Below the pieces are notes generated by a model. That model was not told the origin of the DNA and searched no databases. It worked only from the letters and a program-made list of their open reading frames with translations. Of a stretch of 40,136 nt of DNA, positions 1-7,567 are shown piece after piece (position 1 is the first letter of the stretch; each line of letters starts with the position of its first letter). The position numbers and the translations under genes are program-made. This stretch comes from an uncultured Armatimonadota bacterium (GTDB taxonomy: Bacteria; Armatimonadota; Armatimonadia; Armatimonadales; Armatimonadaceae): the NCBI GenBank assembly GCA_903910385.1, contig CAIVZM010000005.1, positions 1-40,136 of the forward strand. The letters are read 5' to 3'.

Positions 1-2
1 AT

Positions 3-71
3 GGCTTCGAGGCGATAGCGTCTGCCATGCCGACTGCGAAAATCGGGTACTTGCTTCAAGAAATCCATTAA
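3..71 (+). CDS. possible 3' end of a truncated upstream gene
   Basis: Reading from base 3, an open frame of 22 codons ends in TAA at 69-71. It carries G/C at most third positions, like the real genes nearby. The start lies outside the window. The peptide ends in QEIH and is too short to name. Its place ahead of a sugar permease would suit a sugar-binding protein gene, but that is a guess. A second frame (from base 2) is open to a TAG near 88, so the reading frame is not certain. Confidence 0.25.
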   Translation, partial: GFEAIASAMPTAKIGYLLQEIH

Positions 72-168
72 GGGAGGAACCGTTTCTATAGCCATGCCTA
101 TAGTTTACCCACAATAACAAAATAACTGAATAGCCCTGACTGCGGAGGGAAACGAGGGGTGTGCGGAG

Positions 169-174
169 TATAAT
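169..174 (+). promoter_or_regulatory. TATAAT -10 box just upstream of the permease ATG
   Basis: A perfect TATAAT lies six bases before the ATG at 181. No convincing -35 box was found at 16-18 bases. Transcription from this box would begin at or within a few bases of the ATG, giving a leaderless mRNA. The only purine run (GAGG, 175-178) is too close to the ATG to act as a Shine-Dalgarno site. Confidence 0.45.
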
Positions 175-180
175 GAGGCG

Positions 181-2145
181 ATGTCCGTTACTCTCGATAA
201 GATTGCTCCCATTTCCCGTGAACAGCAGACGCCACCCGTAAAGCGTGGGATTTCAGACCGCGCCGTGGCGAACTGGTTCCTGTTGCCGACGATTCTCCTG
301 CTGGTCGCGATGAACCTGTTCCCGCTGTTCTGGTCGTTGTACCTGTCATTCTGTAAGTACAAAGCCGATTCCAAGGCGGCGCCCGTCTGGATCGGGAACG
401 CCAACTACCATGAAATGCTCGGTCGGGCGGAAGTCTGGCAGGCGTTTCAGGTCACCGCAAAGTTTGTGATTCTGGCGGTCGGGCTCCAACTGCTCGTCGG
501 GTTTGGGCTGGCGGTACTCTTGAATCGCTCCTTCAAGGCGAAGGGGATTGTCACAACGCTTTTCCTCTTGCCCATGATGCTTTCGACTGCGGTGGTCGGG
601 CTGTTCTGGAAATACCTGTTGGATCCTTCCTACGGACTGGTCAACTATCTGCTCGGATCAGTGGGTCTTCTGCCGGGCGGGCAACCGATCCAGTGGTTCG
701 ATAAAGACCATGCGCTCTGGTCGGTGGTGATCGCGGATACGTGGATGTGGTCGCCATTCGTGATGCTAATTGCGCTGGCGGGGTTATCATCCGTACCGAC
801 GACGCTCTATGAAGCGGCGAGCGTCGACCGAGCGTCCGAGTGGTTCAAATTTCGCTTCATTACGCTCCCGGTCATTGCGCCGCTGTTGATGGTCGCATTG
901 CTTTTCCGAACACTGGACTCGTTCAAGATGTTCGACCTCGCATGGATCATGACGGCGGGCGGAACGGCGAATAGCGCGGAAACTGTATCGATTCAGGTGT
1001 TCCGGGAGGCGCTTCGTAACTGGAATACGGGCGAATCGTGTGCGCTTGCCTATATCGTTCTACTGGTCATTATCGGGTTGACGAATTTGTACCTGATGCT
1101 GATGGCGCGGATCAAAGGGGAAACGACGCCAGATGCAACGCCGGTCTTTACGGCGGGCGTCGATTCGCCTTTGGGCGATATAGCGCGAAAATATGGGCCG
1201 CTTGCCGGAACTATTGCTGTGGTCGCCTTACTCTGGGGCGTCGGCGGCATTCCCATGCTGACGATTCTGGGGATTGCGGCGGTAATTGGGTTTCTGGCCT
1301 TCCGCCTGCCCCGCGCCGTCCGCCCGACAATCTCTTTTATATTGCTGACTATCGCCCTCATCCTGTATCTGCTACCGCTCTACTGGATCATTTCGACGTC
1401 TTTCAAGCCATATAGTCTGGTCAACACCACGCCGCCGACCTTCTTCTTTACGCCCACGTTTGAAAATTATGCGGAATTGATTCACCCGAATTCGTCGTCG
1501 GCGAAGGCGTTCCCTGGTCAACTGCTGGGCAGTCTTGTGATTGGCGTGGTGACGACCGTCCTGTCGGTGGGATTGGGGACGCTTGCCGCATATGCGTTCT
1601 CGCGTTTCCGAATCAAGGCGAAGAACGATGCGCTCTTTTTCATCCTGTCGACGCGCATGCTTCCCCCTGTGGTCGTCGCTGTGCCGATCTTCCTGATGTT
1701 CCGGTCTATCGGTCTGCTCAATACGTATGCAGGTTTGATCCTGCTCTACACCACGGTCAATGTAGCTTTTGCGACCTGGTTGATGAAGGGGTTCACGGAT
1801 GATGTGCCGCCTGAGTACGAAGAAGCGGCATTGTTGGATCGGTATACGCGACTGCAAGCATTCTTCAAGACCTGCCTTCCACTGATCGTCCCCGGCATGG
1901 CGGCGACTGCCGTATTCTGTTTCCTGAACGCCTGGAACGAGTATGCCTTCGCGCAGTTCCTTTCCACCGGGCAACTGTTGACTGCACCGCCTTCAATCAC
2001 GGCGGTTCTGGGTGGCGGCGCGGTGGAATGGCAGAAAATCGCCGCTCGCGCCATTGTCTTTGTCATTCCGGCAGCGGCGTTTACGTTCCTGATGCGTGAG
2101 CATCTCCTGCGCGGCATGACTTTCGGGGCGATCAAGGGCAGATAA
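181..2145 (+). CDS. fused MalF-MalG type sugar ABC transporter permease
   Basis: This 654-residue membrane protein looks like two binding-protein-dependent sugar permeases (UgpA/MalF type and UgpE/MalG type) joined in one chain; these are normally separate proteins of about 280-300 residues. Residues about 1-320 form the first permease, with its EAA loop at about 211-235 (EAASVDRA...ITLP). A linker with extra hydrophobic segments follows (about 340-390). The second permease runs from about 390 to the end, with its EAA loop near 540-565 (EEAALLDRY...CLP). The loop glycine of the EAA consensus is Arg in both halves (codons CGA and CGG). It would form the whole transmembrane pore in the inner membrane. 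No ATPase or complete binding protein gene is adjacent. A TATAAT box six bases before the ATG suggests a leaderless transcript, and a strong terminator follows. Confidence in the permease family is high; the substrate is unknown. Confidence 0.92.
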   Translation: MSVTLDKIAPISREQQTPPVKRGISDRAVANWFLLPTILLLVAMNLFPLFWSLYLSFCKYKADSKAAPVWIGNANYHEMLGRAEVWQAFQVTAKFVILAVGLQLLVGFGLAVLLNRSFKAKGIVTTLFLLPMMLSTAVVGLFWKYLLDPSYGLVNYLLGSVGLLPGGQPIQWFDKDHALWSVVIADTWMWSPFVMLIALAGLSSVPTTLYEAASVDRASEWFKFRFITLPVIAPLLMVALLFRTLDSFKMFDLAWIMTAGGTANSAETVSIQVFREALRNWNTGESCALAYIVLLVIIGLTNLYLMLMARIKGETTPDATPVFTAGVDSPLGDIARKYGPLAGTIAVVALLWGVGGIPMLTILGIAAVIGFLAFRLPRAVRPTISFILLTIALILYLLPLYWIISTSFKPYSLVNTTPPTFFFTPTFENYAELIHPNSSSAKAFPGQLLGSLVIGVVTTVLSVGLGTLAAYAFSRFRIKAKNDALFFILSTRMLPPVVVAVPIFLMFRSIGLLNTYAGLILLYTTVNVAFATWLMKGFTDDVPPEYEEAALLDRYTRLQAFFKTCLPLIVPGMAATAVFCFLNAWNEYAFAQFLSTGQLLTAPPSITAVLGGGAVEWQKIAARAIVFVIPAAAFTFLMREHLLRGMTFGAIKGR

Positions 2146-2165
2146 GAAAGCGGTTGCCATAACGA

Positions 2166-2213
2166 AAAAAGCGCCGGTCAATACCCTCTGAAGGGCATCG
2201 ACTGGCGCTTTTT
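2166..2213. terminator. bidirectional intrinsic terminator
   Basis: A 14-base stem (AAAAAGCGCCGGTC, 2166-2179, with GACTGGCGCTTTTT, 2200-2213) pairs fully if one G-T wobble is allowed. It has a T-rich tail on the plus strand and an A-run on the left, so it can stop transcription from both sides. It lies between the convergent permease and PEP-CTERM genes. Confidence 0.85.
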
Positions 2214-2231
2214 GGTTTTATTCCAGGGAGA

Positions 2232-2975
2232 CTAGTTGCGTCGGCGGCGAGCGATCAGCCCGAGTACCGAACCGGCGGCAAGAACGCCAAAGGCGACGAC
2301 GCCGGGTTCCGGCACGACCGAAACCGCATCAATACGCAGGGTCGAAGGAAGTATATTGTCATTGGAGTTAAATACTCCGAATCCGATCTTGTACGTGCCA
2401 TCCGCTGTGAACGTGTAAGGCTTATCAGTGAGCCATGCTGTGGTTCCCAAAGCGCCAACTTGATTGACAGATGCAAGAGCAAAGATAGCATTAGTTCCTG
2501 GCCCTGTGATGCTCACGAAGGCTGCATCGTTCCTTAGTGATGGACGAACAATGGGAATTGTAGTTTCCAGAGTGGAAAACTTATAGGCAAATAACAACTG
2601 CGAACCGCCGGAGACCGTAATATCCTGCGTGATGACCACGCCGTGGTTGTAGTTAGAAAAGTTCGAGTTAATACTTCCCGCTGTTAGACCAAGCGCAGTG
2701 TCGGTTGAATTTTTGTCTAAGCCGGTTATGACCGCACCCACTGCAGGAGTAGTTAATGCGGCGAAGCGCGTACCCTCGTAGGAATTTCCTAAAAGTCCAC
2801 CTGTCGTGGCGGCTGTTACCAGAGAGGATGGGTTAATCGTCCAATCCGGGTTAAATGTCCCGGTTTCAAATCCGCCATTAACGACAGGGTCTGCTGCATG
2901 GACGGTGGGAGTGATCGCGCCGAGGGTGAGGATGGCGGCGAAGAGCGACCATTTCGAGGGGGAGAGACGAATCAT
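2232..2975 (-). CDS. secreted PEP-CTERM sorting domain protein
   Basis: This 247-residue exported protein starts with a signal peptide (residues 1-27, ending in AVHA-like HAA). The mature N-terminus carries the VVNGGFETG motif common in PEP-CTERM and DUF642-like proteins. The C-terminus has the sorting signal: a VPEP motif, a hydrophobic helix and a final RRRRN. In the PEP-CTERM/exosortase system such proteins are cut by exosortase and released or anchored at the surface; no exosortase gene is in this window. The middle is probably a beta-sandwich carbohydrate-binding-like fold (inference). A Shine-Dalgarno AAGGA sits nine bases before the ATG. The upstream region holds a paired 9-base inverted repeat (3003-3059) that may be an operator. 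It converges on the permease gene across a shared terminator. Confidence 0.88.
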   Translation of the reverse strand: MIRLSPSKWSLFAAILTLGAITPTVHAADPVVNGGFETGTFNPDWTINPSSLVTAATTGGLLGNSYEGTRFAALTTPAVGAVITGLDKNSTDTALGLTAGSINSNFSNYNHGVVITQDITVSGGSQLLFAYKFSTLETTIPIVRPSLRNDAAFVSITGPGTNAIFALASVNQVGALGTTAWLTDKPYTFTADGTYKIGFGVFNSNDNILPSTLRIDAVSVVPEPGVVAFGVLAAGSVLGLIARRRRN

Positions 2976-3369
2976 AACTCATGTTCCTTAACATTGTAAA
3001 TTATCGCTTTCTTACTGTGTAAAACTAATCTTGAAGATTTACAAATCTGCGAAAGCGATTTTTGGGATTTTCAAGATGGAATACTTTGAAGCCCGATAAC
3101 CATTACACCTCAAATGAATCGATTTTAAACAGAATGCATTTTTAAAGTTGATAAATGTGAGTTCTTAGTTTATAAGTCTATTATTATATTGTAAAGGTTC
3201 GTAAAGATGTAATATGGATGAATAGCGGGTAATGCAACATTCATCGGGGTTAGCCAGTGGAGACGGTTGTCAGGTGTAATGATCTTCTCTCAGGTTGTCT
3301 TTCCGCGTTACAATAGAAACATAATAGAAACATAAAAGGCGATAGAAGAGCGAAAGAAGGGCGAAAGAC
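2976..3369. other. AT-rich divergent intergenic region
   Basis: This 394-base region separates the divergent PEP-CTERM and oxidoreductase genes. It contains the 3003-3059 inverted repeat, AT-rich stretches at about 3120-3230, and two back-to-back copies of AATAGAAACAT (3312-3322, 3323-3333) just before the oxidoreductase gene. TACAAT at 3309-3314 and CATAAT at 3320-3325 are possible -10 boxes, but neither has a good -35 partner. No open frame in it looks coding. Confidence 0.5.
3000..3060 (-). promoter_or_regulatory. paired inverted repeat, possible operator, over a weak minus-strand promoter
   Basis: ATCGCTTTC (3003-3011) and its exact reverse complement GAAAGCGAT (3051-3059) are 39 bases apart. 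Between them is a perfect palindrome, AATCTT-G-AAGATT (3027-3039). The left arm overlaps GATAAT on the minus strand (3005-3000), which with TTAGTT 17 bases upstream makes a weak promoter for the PEP-CTERM gene. The GAAAGCGATTT core also occurs in the palindrome at 23837-23850, suggesting a common LacI-type regulator (inference). Confidence 0.4.
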
Positions 3370-4449
3370 ATGGCGCAGACAATTCGTTGGGGCATTCTGG
3401 GGACAGGTGGGATCGCACGCGGATTCGCCGAAGGACTGAAAGTTCTTCCGGACGCAAAATTACAGGCGGTCGCTTCACGGACGCAGGAAAAAGCGGATCG
3501 ATTCGCCCGCGAGGTCGGGGCAGTGCGCGGCTACGGCGATTATGCGGCGCTGGTGTCGGATCGGGAAATCGATGCGGTGTATATAGCGACGCCACATCAT
3601 CGGCATAAAGACGACTGTTTGCTCTGTCTGGATGCTGGCAAACCCGTTCTCTGTGAAAAACCTTTTACCGTCGATGCGGCGGAGGCGCGCGAAGTCATGA
3701 CCCGGGCGCGTGAAAAGGGCGTTTTCTGCATGGAAGCGATGTGGATGCGCTTCATGCCCCTGATACTGGAAGCGCGAGAACAGATAAAGCGCGGCGCGAT
3801 TGGCGAACCGCGCGCGCTACTGGCTGATTTTGGTTATCCCACTCCGTATGATCCAGAAAGTCGCTTCTTTAACCGGGAATTGGGCGGCGGGGCCCTACTT
3901 GACCGGGGCGTTTACGGTATTTCCCTTGCCTATTTTCTATTTGGGCGACCGTCCGGCGTTTCCGGGGCGGCGGGAATGGCTCCGACAGGAGTAGATGAGC
4001 AGTCCGTTTATACGCTGACGTATCCCGACGGAAAAATCGCGCAGGTGTACTCCTCTCTGGGCGTTCGTTCCACCAATGCCGCGACGATTATGGGGACGCA
4101 GGGACGGCTTACCCTGACCGAACCTTTCTTCTCCCCCGCCCACTTGCGTCTATTGTCCTATGAACAACCGCAACCGGAAAATAGTAAGGCAAACAATGGC
4201 GGCGGCGGTTTGGCATCGCGTCTAAAACAGAATCCTGCCGCCGTGACGCTGTACCGGGCCGCCAAAAAAATCATGGGTTCTGGCGAAACGGTCATCACCC
4301 GTCCGGTAACAGGCAACGGCTACAACTATGAGGCAAGCGAGGTAATGCGTTGTCTCCGCGCCGGGGAAAAAGAAAGCCCCATCATGCCCCTGCATGAGAC
4401 GGTTGCGATTATGGAAACGATGGATTCCATTCGTAAAACCTGGATTTGA
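3370..4449 (+). CDS. Gfo/Idh/MocA family oxidoreductase
   Basis: This 359-residue soluble enzyme has an N-terminal Rossmann fold with the glycine motif GILGTGGIARG (residues about 8-18) and the family's CEKPF motif near residue 97, whose Lys is a conserved catalytic residue. The C-terminal part is the usual alpha/beta sheet domain (GFO_IDH_MocA_C-like). Members oxidise or reduce sugars, inositols or sugar derivatives with NAD(P); the substrate cannot be told from sequence. The ATG follows a clear AAGAAGG Shine-Dalgarno at nine bases. The gene stands 219 bases before a second family member on the same strand, so the two may form a pathway. The second protein is only distantly similar, so this is not a recent duplication. 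Confidence 0.92.
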   Translation: MAQTIRWGILGTGGIARGFAEGLKVLPDAKLQAVASRTQEKADRFAREVGAVRGYGDYAALVSDREIDAVYIATPHHRHKDDCLLCLDAGKPVLCEKPFTVDAAEAREVMTRAREKGVFCMEAMWMRFMPLILEAREQIKRGAIGEPRALLADFGYPTPYDPESRFFNRELGGGALLDRGVYGISLAYFLFGRPSGVSGAAGMAPTGVDEQSVYTLTYPDGKIAQVYSSLGVRSTNAATIMGTQGRLTLTEPFFSPAHLRLLSYEQPQPENSKANNGGGGLASRLKQNPAAVTLYRAAKKIMGSGETVITRPVTGNGYNYEASEVMRCLRAGEKESPIMPLHETVAIMETMDSIRKTWI

Positions 4450-4668
4450 TGAAGCATCGGCGATGATCTTGTGTCGGGTGTCCCGTTCCTGAATGGAACC
4501 GCTCGTCGCTGTTTCTTCTATCGCCACTGTTTGATCTGGAAACATCCAACTCTTCCCCTGTGATTCCTGAAAATGAACGAAGGGAATAGAAATTCAGGAG
4601 GGAGACTATTACTTTGCGGTGAATGGTTAGACTGTGATCATTAATCTGGAAGAGGATGCGATAGAACA

Positions 4669-5736
4669 ATGACGAACTATTCAGTTGGAATTATAGGCGC
4701 GGGACGACCCCGAAATCAGGCGGGCGCTACCGGTTTCGGTATGGCGCACCTGCATGCGGCGGGGTACGCGACCACCGGGAAATGCACTATTACGGCTATT
4801 GCGGACATCGTGCGCGAGAATGCGGAGCAGTTCGGACAGGAACATACTGGCGGCGCGGCGGCGATTTACACCGATTACCATGAGATGTTACGCGAAGCGA
4901 AGCCGGATATCGTTTCCGTCTGCACGATTCCTGAATTGCATTCGGCGATGGTGATCGCGGCGGCGGAATCTGGTGTCAAAGCGATCCATTGCGAAAAGCC
5001 GATGGCAGGAACGTTCGGCGAGGCGAAGCGTATGGCGGAAGTCTGCAAGACGCATGACGTCCAACTCACATTCAACCATCAGCGACGATTCAATAACCCG
5101 TTTCAGACGGCGCATCGATTGATCAAAGAAGGGGCTATTGGCAAGTTAGTGCGAATCGAAGGCGCCTGCGGCGATATGCTGGACTGGGGGACGCATTGGC
5201 TGAATATGTTCCTGTTCTACAATGATGAGTCGCCGGCGGTGTGGGTAATGGGGCAGGTGGACGCCCGCCGCCCCAAGACGGTTTTTCGGGTGCCGATGGA
5301 CACGCAGGCGATGTCTTTAATGGAATTCGCCAATGGGGTCACCGGCTTGCTTCTGGCAGGGGATGACGCGCATAAGATTATGGGGTGTGAGAACCGTCTG
5401 CTGGGAACCGAAGGCGTCCTCGAAATCCACAACGATGCTCCCAACGTTCGTCTGCGACGCAACGGAGATACCGAGTTCCAACCCATCGAAGACGGTGGTG
5501 GTGGGATTCATGCGGATAGCGCGATTGCGCTGGGGATTCAGGATTTGGTGAACGCACTCGAAACGGGCGCAACCCCGCTTCTGGATGTTTCGAATGCGTT
5601 CCCGACGACGGAAATCATCTTTGCAACCTACGAATCCGCACGTCGCCGGGGGCGTATAGATATGCCGTTGACGATTGAGGATTCCCCCTTCGTCTCAATG
5701 CTCAACGAAGGGGTATTTCCGCAGGCGTTGGGCTAA
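4669..5736 (+). CDS. Gfo/Idh/MocA family oxidoreductase with a long glycine loop
   Basis: This 355-residue protein has an N-terminal NAD(P)-binding domain and the CEKPM motif (HCEKPMAG, about residue 108). Its dinucleotide-binding loop is unusually long: GIIGAGRP, about eight extra residues, then GATGFGMAH, where most members have a compact GxGxxG. That form is seen in a subfamily of these enzymes, so it is probably a subfamily mark and not a defect. The C-terminal domain carries the WGTHWLNMF segment common in these dehydrogenases. A purine-rich GGAAGAGGA lies about 13 bases before the ATG, slightly far for a Shine-Dalgarno. The substrate is unknown; a sugar or polyol fits the neighbourhood. 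Confidence 0.9.
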   Translation: MTNYSVGIIGAGRPRNQAGATGFGMAHLHAAGYATTGKCTITAIADIVRENAEQFGQEHTGGAAAIYTDYHEMLREAKPDIVSVCTIPELHSAMVIAAAESGVKAIHCEKPMAGTFGEAKRMAEVCKTHDVQLTFNHQRRFNNPFQTAHRLIKEGAIGKLVRIEGACGDMLDWGTHWLNMFLFYNDESPAVWVMGQVDARRPKTVFRVPMDTQAMSLMEFANGVTGLLLAGDDAHKIMGCENRLLGTEGVLEIHNDAPNVRLRRNGDTEFQPIEDGGGGIHADSAIALGIQDLVNALETGATPLLDVSNAFPTTEIIFATYESARRRGRIDMPLTIEDSPFVSMLNEGVFPQALG

Positions 5737-5761
5737 CGCCCTCCATCTGGATCGTTAACTG

Positions 5762-6295
5762 TTACTTCTTCGCCAGGGCGGACTGGGCGACTTTTTCAAA
5801 GTCGGCATACTCCTGTCCGCCCACTATCTTCTTGATGACTTTGCCATTCCTGTCCAGAAAATAGGTGATCGGAATCGCTACCGAAGAATCATCGCGCAGA
5901 GTGGGTTCAAAGGTCTTCAACAGACCGCTGACATCTTCCGAGGAACTGAGCCATCCCTTCTGAACGCCATTTTTTCCCAGAAACGTCTTGACCTTGGCGA
6001 TTTCGCTCGGGTCGTCGGCGGAGATGGGCATGAATTCCAGGCCCTTGCTCCGATAATTATTGTAAAGCTTGACCAGCGAGGGAAACTCAGCCACACAAGG
6101 CCCGCACCAGGTAGCCCAAAAGTTGACGACGACTACTTTGCCCTTATAACCGGCAAGCGCCTTCTTGAGTCCTGCGGGGTCGGTCTTGACTACGGTCTGT
6201 GCGCTGGCAGGAGCGACATTTCCCACAGTGATGGCGCAAACCCCCATCAGCGTCAATGCAGCGGTGGCAGGCGCCATCCATCGGCGAAAATTCAT
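5762..6295 (-). CDS. exported TlpA/ResA-like thioredoxin-fold protein
   Basis: This 177-residue protein begins with a signal peptide (about residues 1-32, ending ASA). The mature domain has the active site WCGPC (residues 63-67) in the context NFWATWCGPC, typical of TlpA/ResA thiol-disulfide reductases, and a cis-Pro region (IPITYF, about 141-146) followed by DRNGK. It probably acts outside the cytoplasmic membrane, reducing protein disulfides or helping cytochrome c maturation. The latter would suit the CXXCH protein encoded at 23939, but that link is inference. A Shine-Dalgarno GAGGAAA lies about eight bases before the ATG. Length is normal for a single-domain member. Confidence 0.93.
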   Translation of the reverse strand: MNFRRWMAPATAALTLMGVCAITVGNVAPASAQTVVKTDPAGLKKALAGYKGKVVVVNFWATWCGPCVAEFPSLVKLYNNYRSKGLEFMPISADDPSEIAKVKTFLGKNGVQKGWLSSSEDVSGLLKTFEPTLRDDSSVAIPITYFLDRNGKVIKKIVGGQEYADFEKVAQSALAKK

Positions 6296-6448
6296 TTTTA
6301 TTTTTCCTCAGCAAGGAATACGAAGCGAAGCGGTCAGAAGTTCGTCGTTCCGTCGAACGCCGCCAGACAATTACCCTGCGACATGGGGATCGGACTCGTT
6401 ACTTCGCCCGGCTTCGCCCGCGATTGATGCATCATGTCACGAATTCAC

Positions 6449-6838
6449 TTATTTTGCGCCAAATTCCTTAATTGCCTGACGTAAGGCAGAGCGCAGAGTT
6501 TCCTTTTCACCTTCAACATTAGGAAGAACCGAGTTGCGTTTCTCTACTGCGCGGTTGGTTTCCTGAACAACGCTGTCAAGGATGCGAAGAAACGAACTTA
6601 CTTCGCGTGCGTAACGCGGCAGAAAGAAAACAACCAGCGAATCGCCACGGAAATCGATAGGGGGCTTGCCCGGATAGTTCAACTCGTCATAAACGGAAGC
6701 GAATTCCGATCCCCACTCCGGACCTGCATCATGGGATAAGCGGACGTTAAAGCCATACGCATTCGGATAACGGTCGTCCGACTGCAAGTTGTCCGGGTCA
6801 ATGGAGCTAATGGTGGCGGTATCTATCCGCTCCGGCAT
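6449..6838 (-). CDS. small conserved-looking hypothetical protein
   Basis: I do not recognise this 129-residue protein. It has no signal peptide or membrane segment. The centre is a hydrophobic strand (SLVVFFLPRY, about 70-79), followed by a likely helix rich in charged residues (about 83-129). Acidic and aromatic residues are spread through the N-terminal half. A strong GGAGGAAG Shine-Dalgarno eight bases before the ATG and normal codon use support a real gene. It ends about 150 bases before the start of the TlpA-like gene on the same strand, so the two may be co-transcribed. An AT-rich region separates it from the divergent DUF2089 gene. Confidence 0.7.
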   Translation of the reverse strand: MPERIDTATISSIDPDNLQSDDRYPNAYGFNVRLSHDAGPEWGSEFASVYDELNYPGKPPIDFRGDSLVVFFLPRYAREVSSFLRILDSVVQETNRAVEKRNSVLPNVEGEKETLRSALRQAIKEFGAK

Positions 6839-7029
6839 GGTTTCTTCCTCCGTAACAAAGAGACAAACCGGGCGCTCTCCGGTTCCGCGATTTATTCTAC
6901 CGTAGAGTATAAATATTCAGAATGAAAAATGTTAATATTGAAATCAAATAAATTGAGATTTATGGTAACATAAATTCATATTGATGAGTCTATACTGCTG
7001 TAAGGGTAGGGCAGATCGGAAAGGAACAA

Positions 7030-7452
7030 GTGATATTGCCAAGAAATATCAATGCCTGTCCGGTATGTGAGAGCGCACTGAACGTCACGGAGTTGACCTG
7101 TTCGCAATGTCAAACGCGTCTGCAGGGACGATTTGATCGTCCGCCGCTCGCGCGTATCGCGCCGGAGCATCAGGCGTTCATTGAGGTCTTTGTTCGTTGT
7201 CGGGGAATCATCCGGGATGTGGAGCGGACGCTTGGCATTTCCTACCCGACGGTTCGCGCGCGACTCGATACTGCGGTGGCGGCATTAGAGGTCGCTATGT
7301 CACTACCGGTGGCAGAGGCTCCTTCAGCGCCCTCACAACCTTCGGCGCTGGCGGATCAGTCTCGTGAATGGCGCAGACGCGCTATTTTGCATCAGGTGCA
7401 AGAGGGAAATATGGAAGCGTCCGAAGCCGCAGAACTCCTGCGTCATCTGTGA
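7030..7452 (+). CDS. DUF2089 family zinc-ribbon/HTH regulator
   Basis: This 140-residue protein has an N-terminal zinc ribbon (CPVC at about residues 10-13 and CSQC at about 24-27), then a helix-turn-helix-like segment (IIRDVERTLGISYPTVRARLD, about residues 60-80), an Ala/Pro/Ser-rich linker, and a C-terminal short helical module ending in a GNMEASEAAELLRHL-type motif. This order matches DUF2089 proteins, thought to be DNA-binding regulators. Translation starts at GTG 7030, after AAGGA at a good distance. TATACT at 6991-6996 is a possible -10 box. The same C-terminal helical motif (..GTITAEQAAELL..) opens the next gene's product, so the two proteins may interact. Confidence 0.85.
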   Translation: MILPRNINACPVCESALNVTELTCSQCQTRLQGRFDRPPLARIAPEHQAFIEVFVRCRGIIRDVERTLGISYPTVRARLDTAVAALEVAMSLPVAEAPSAPSQPSALADQSREWRRRAILHQVQEGNMEASEAAELLRHL

Positions 7453-7567
7453 CTGGTATCCAATGTCAGAGGCGTCGCCTTTGATTTCTTCCGCACCTTT
7501 TCGTTGACTCGGTTGACATCTGAATCTTTTGCGTCATGGAAAGCGCTGGCGCAAAAAGGAGAATATT

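Noticed and set aside
1372-1974. 200-codon minus frame in the permease gene
   Set aside because: Antisense to the second permease half; highly Arg-rich and without a recognisable domain.
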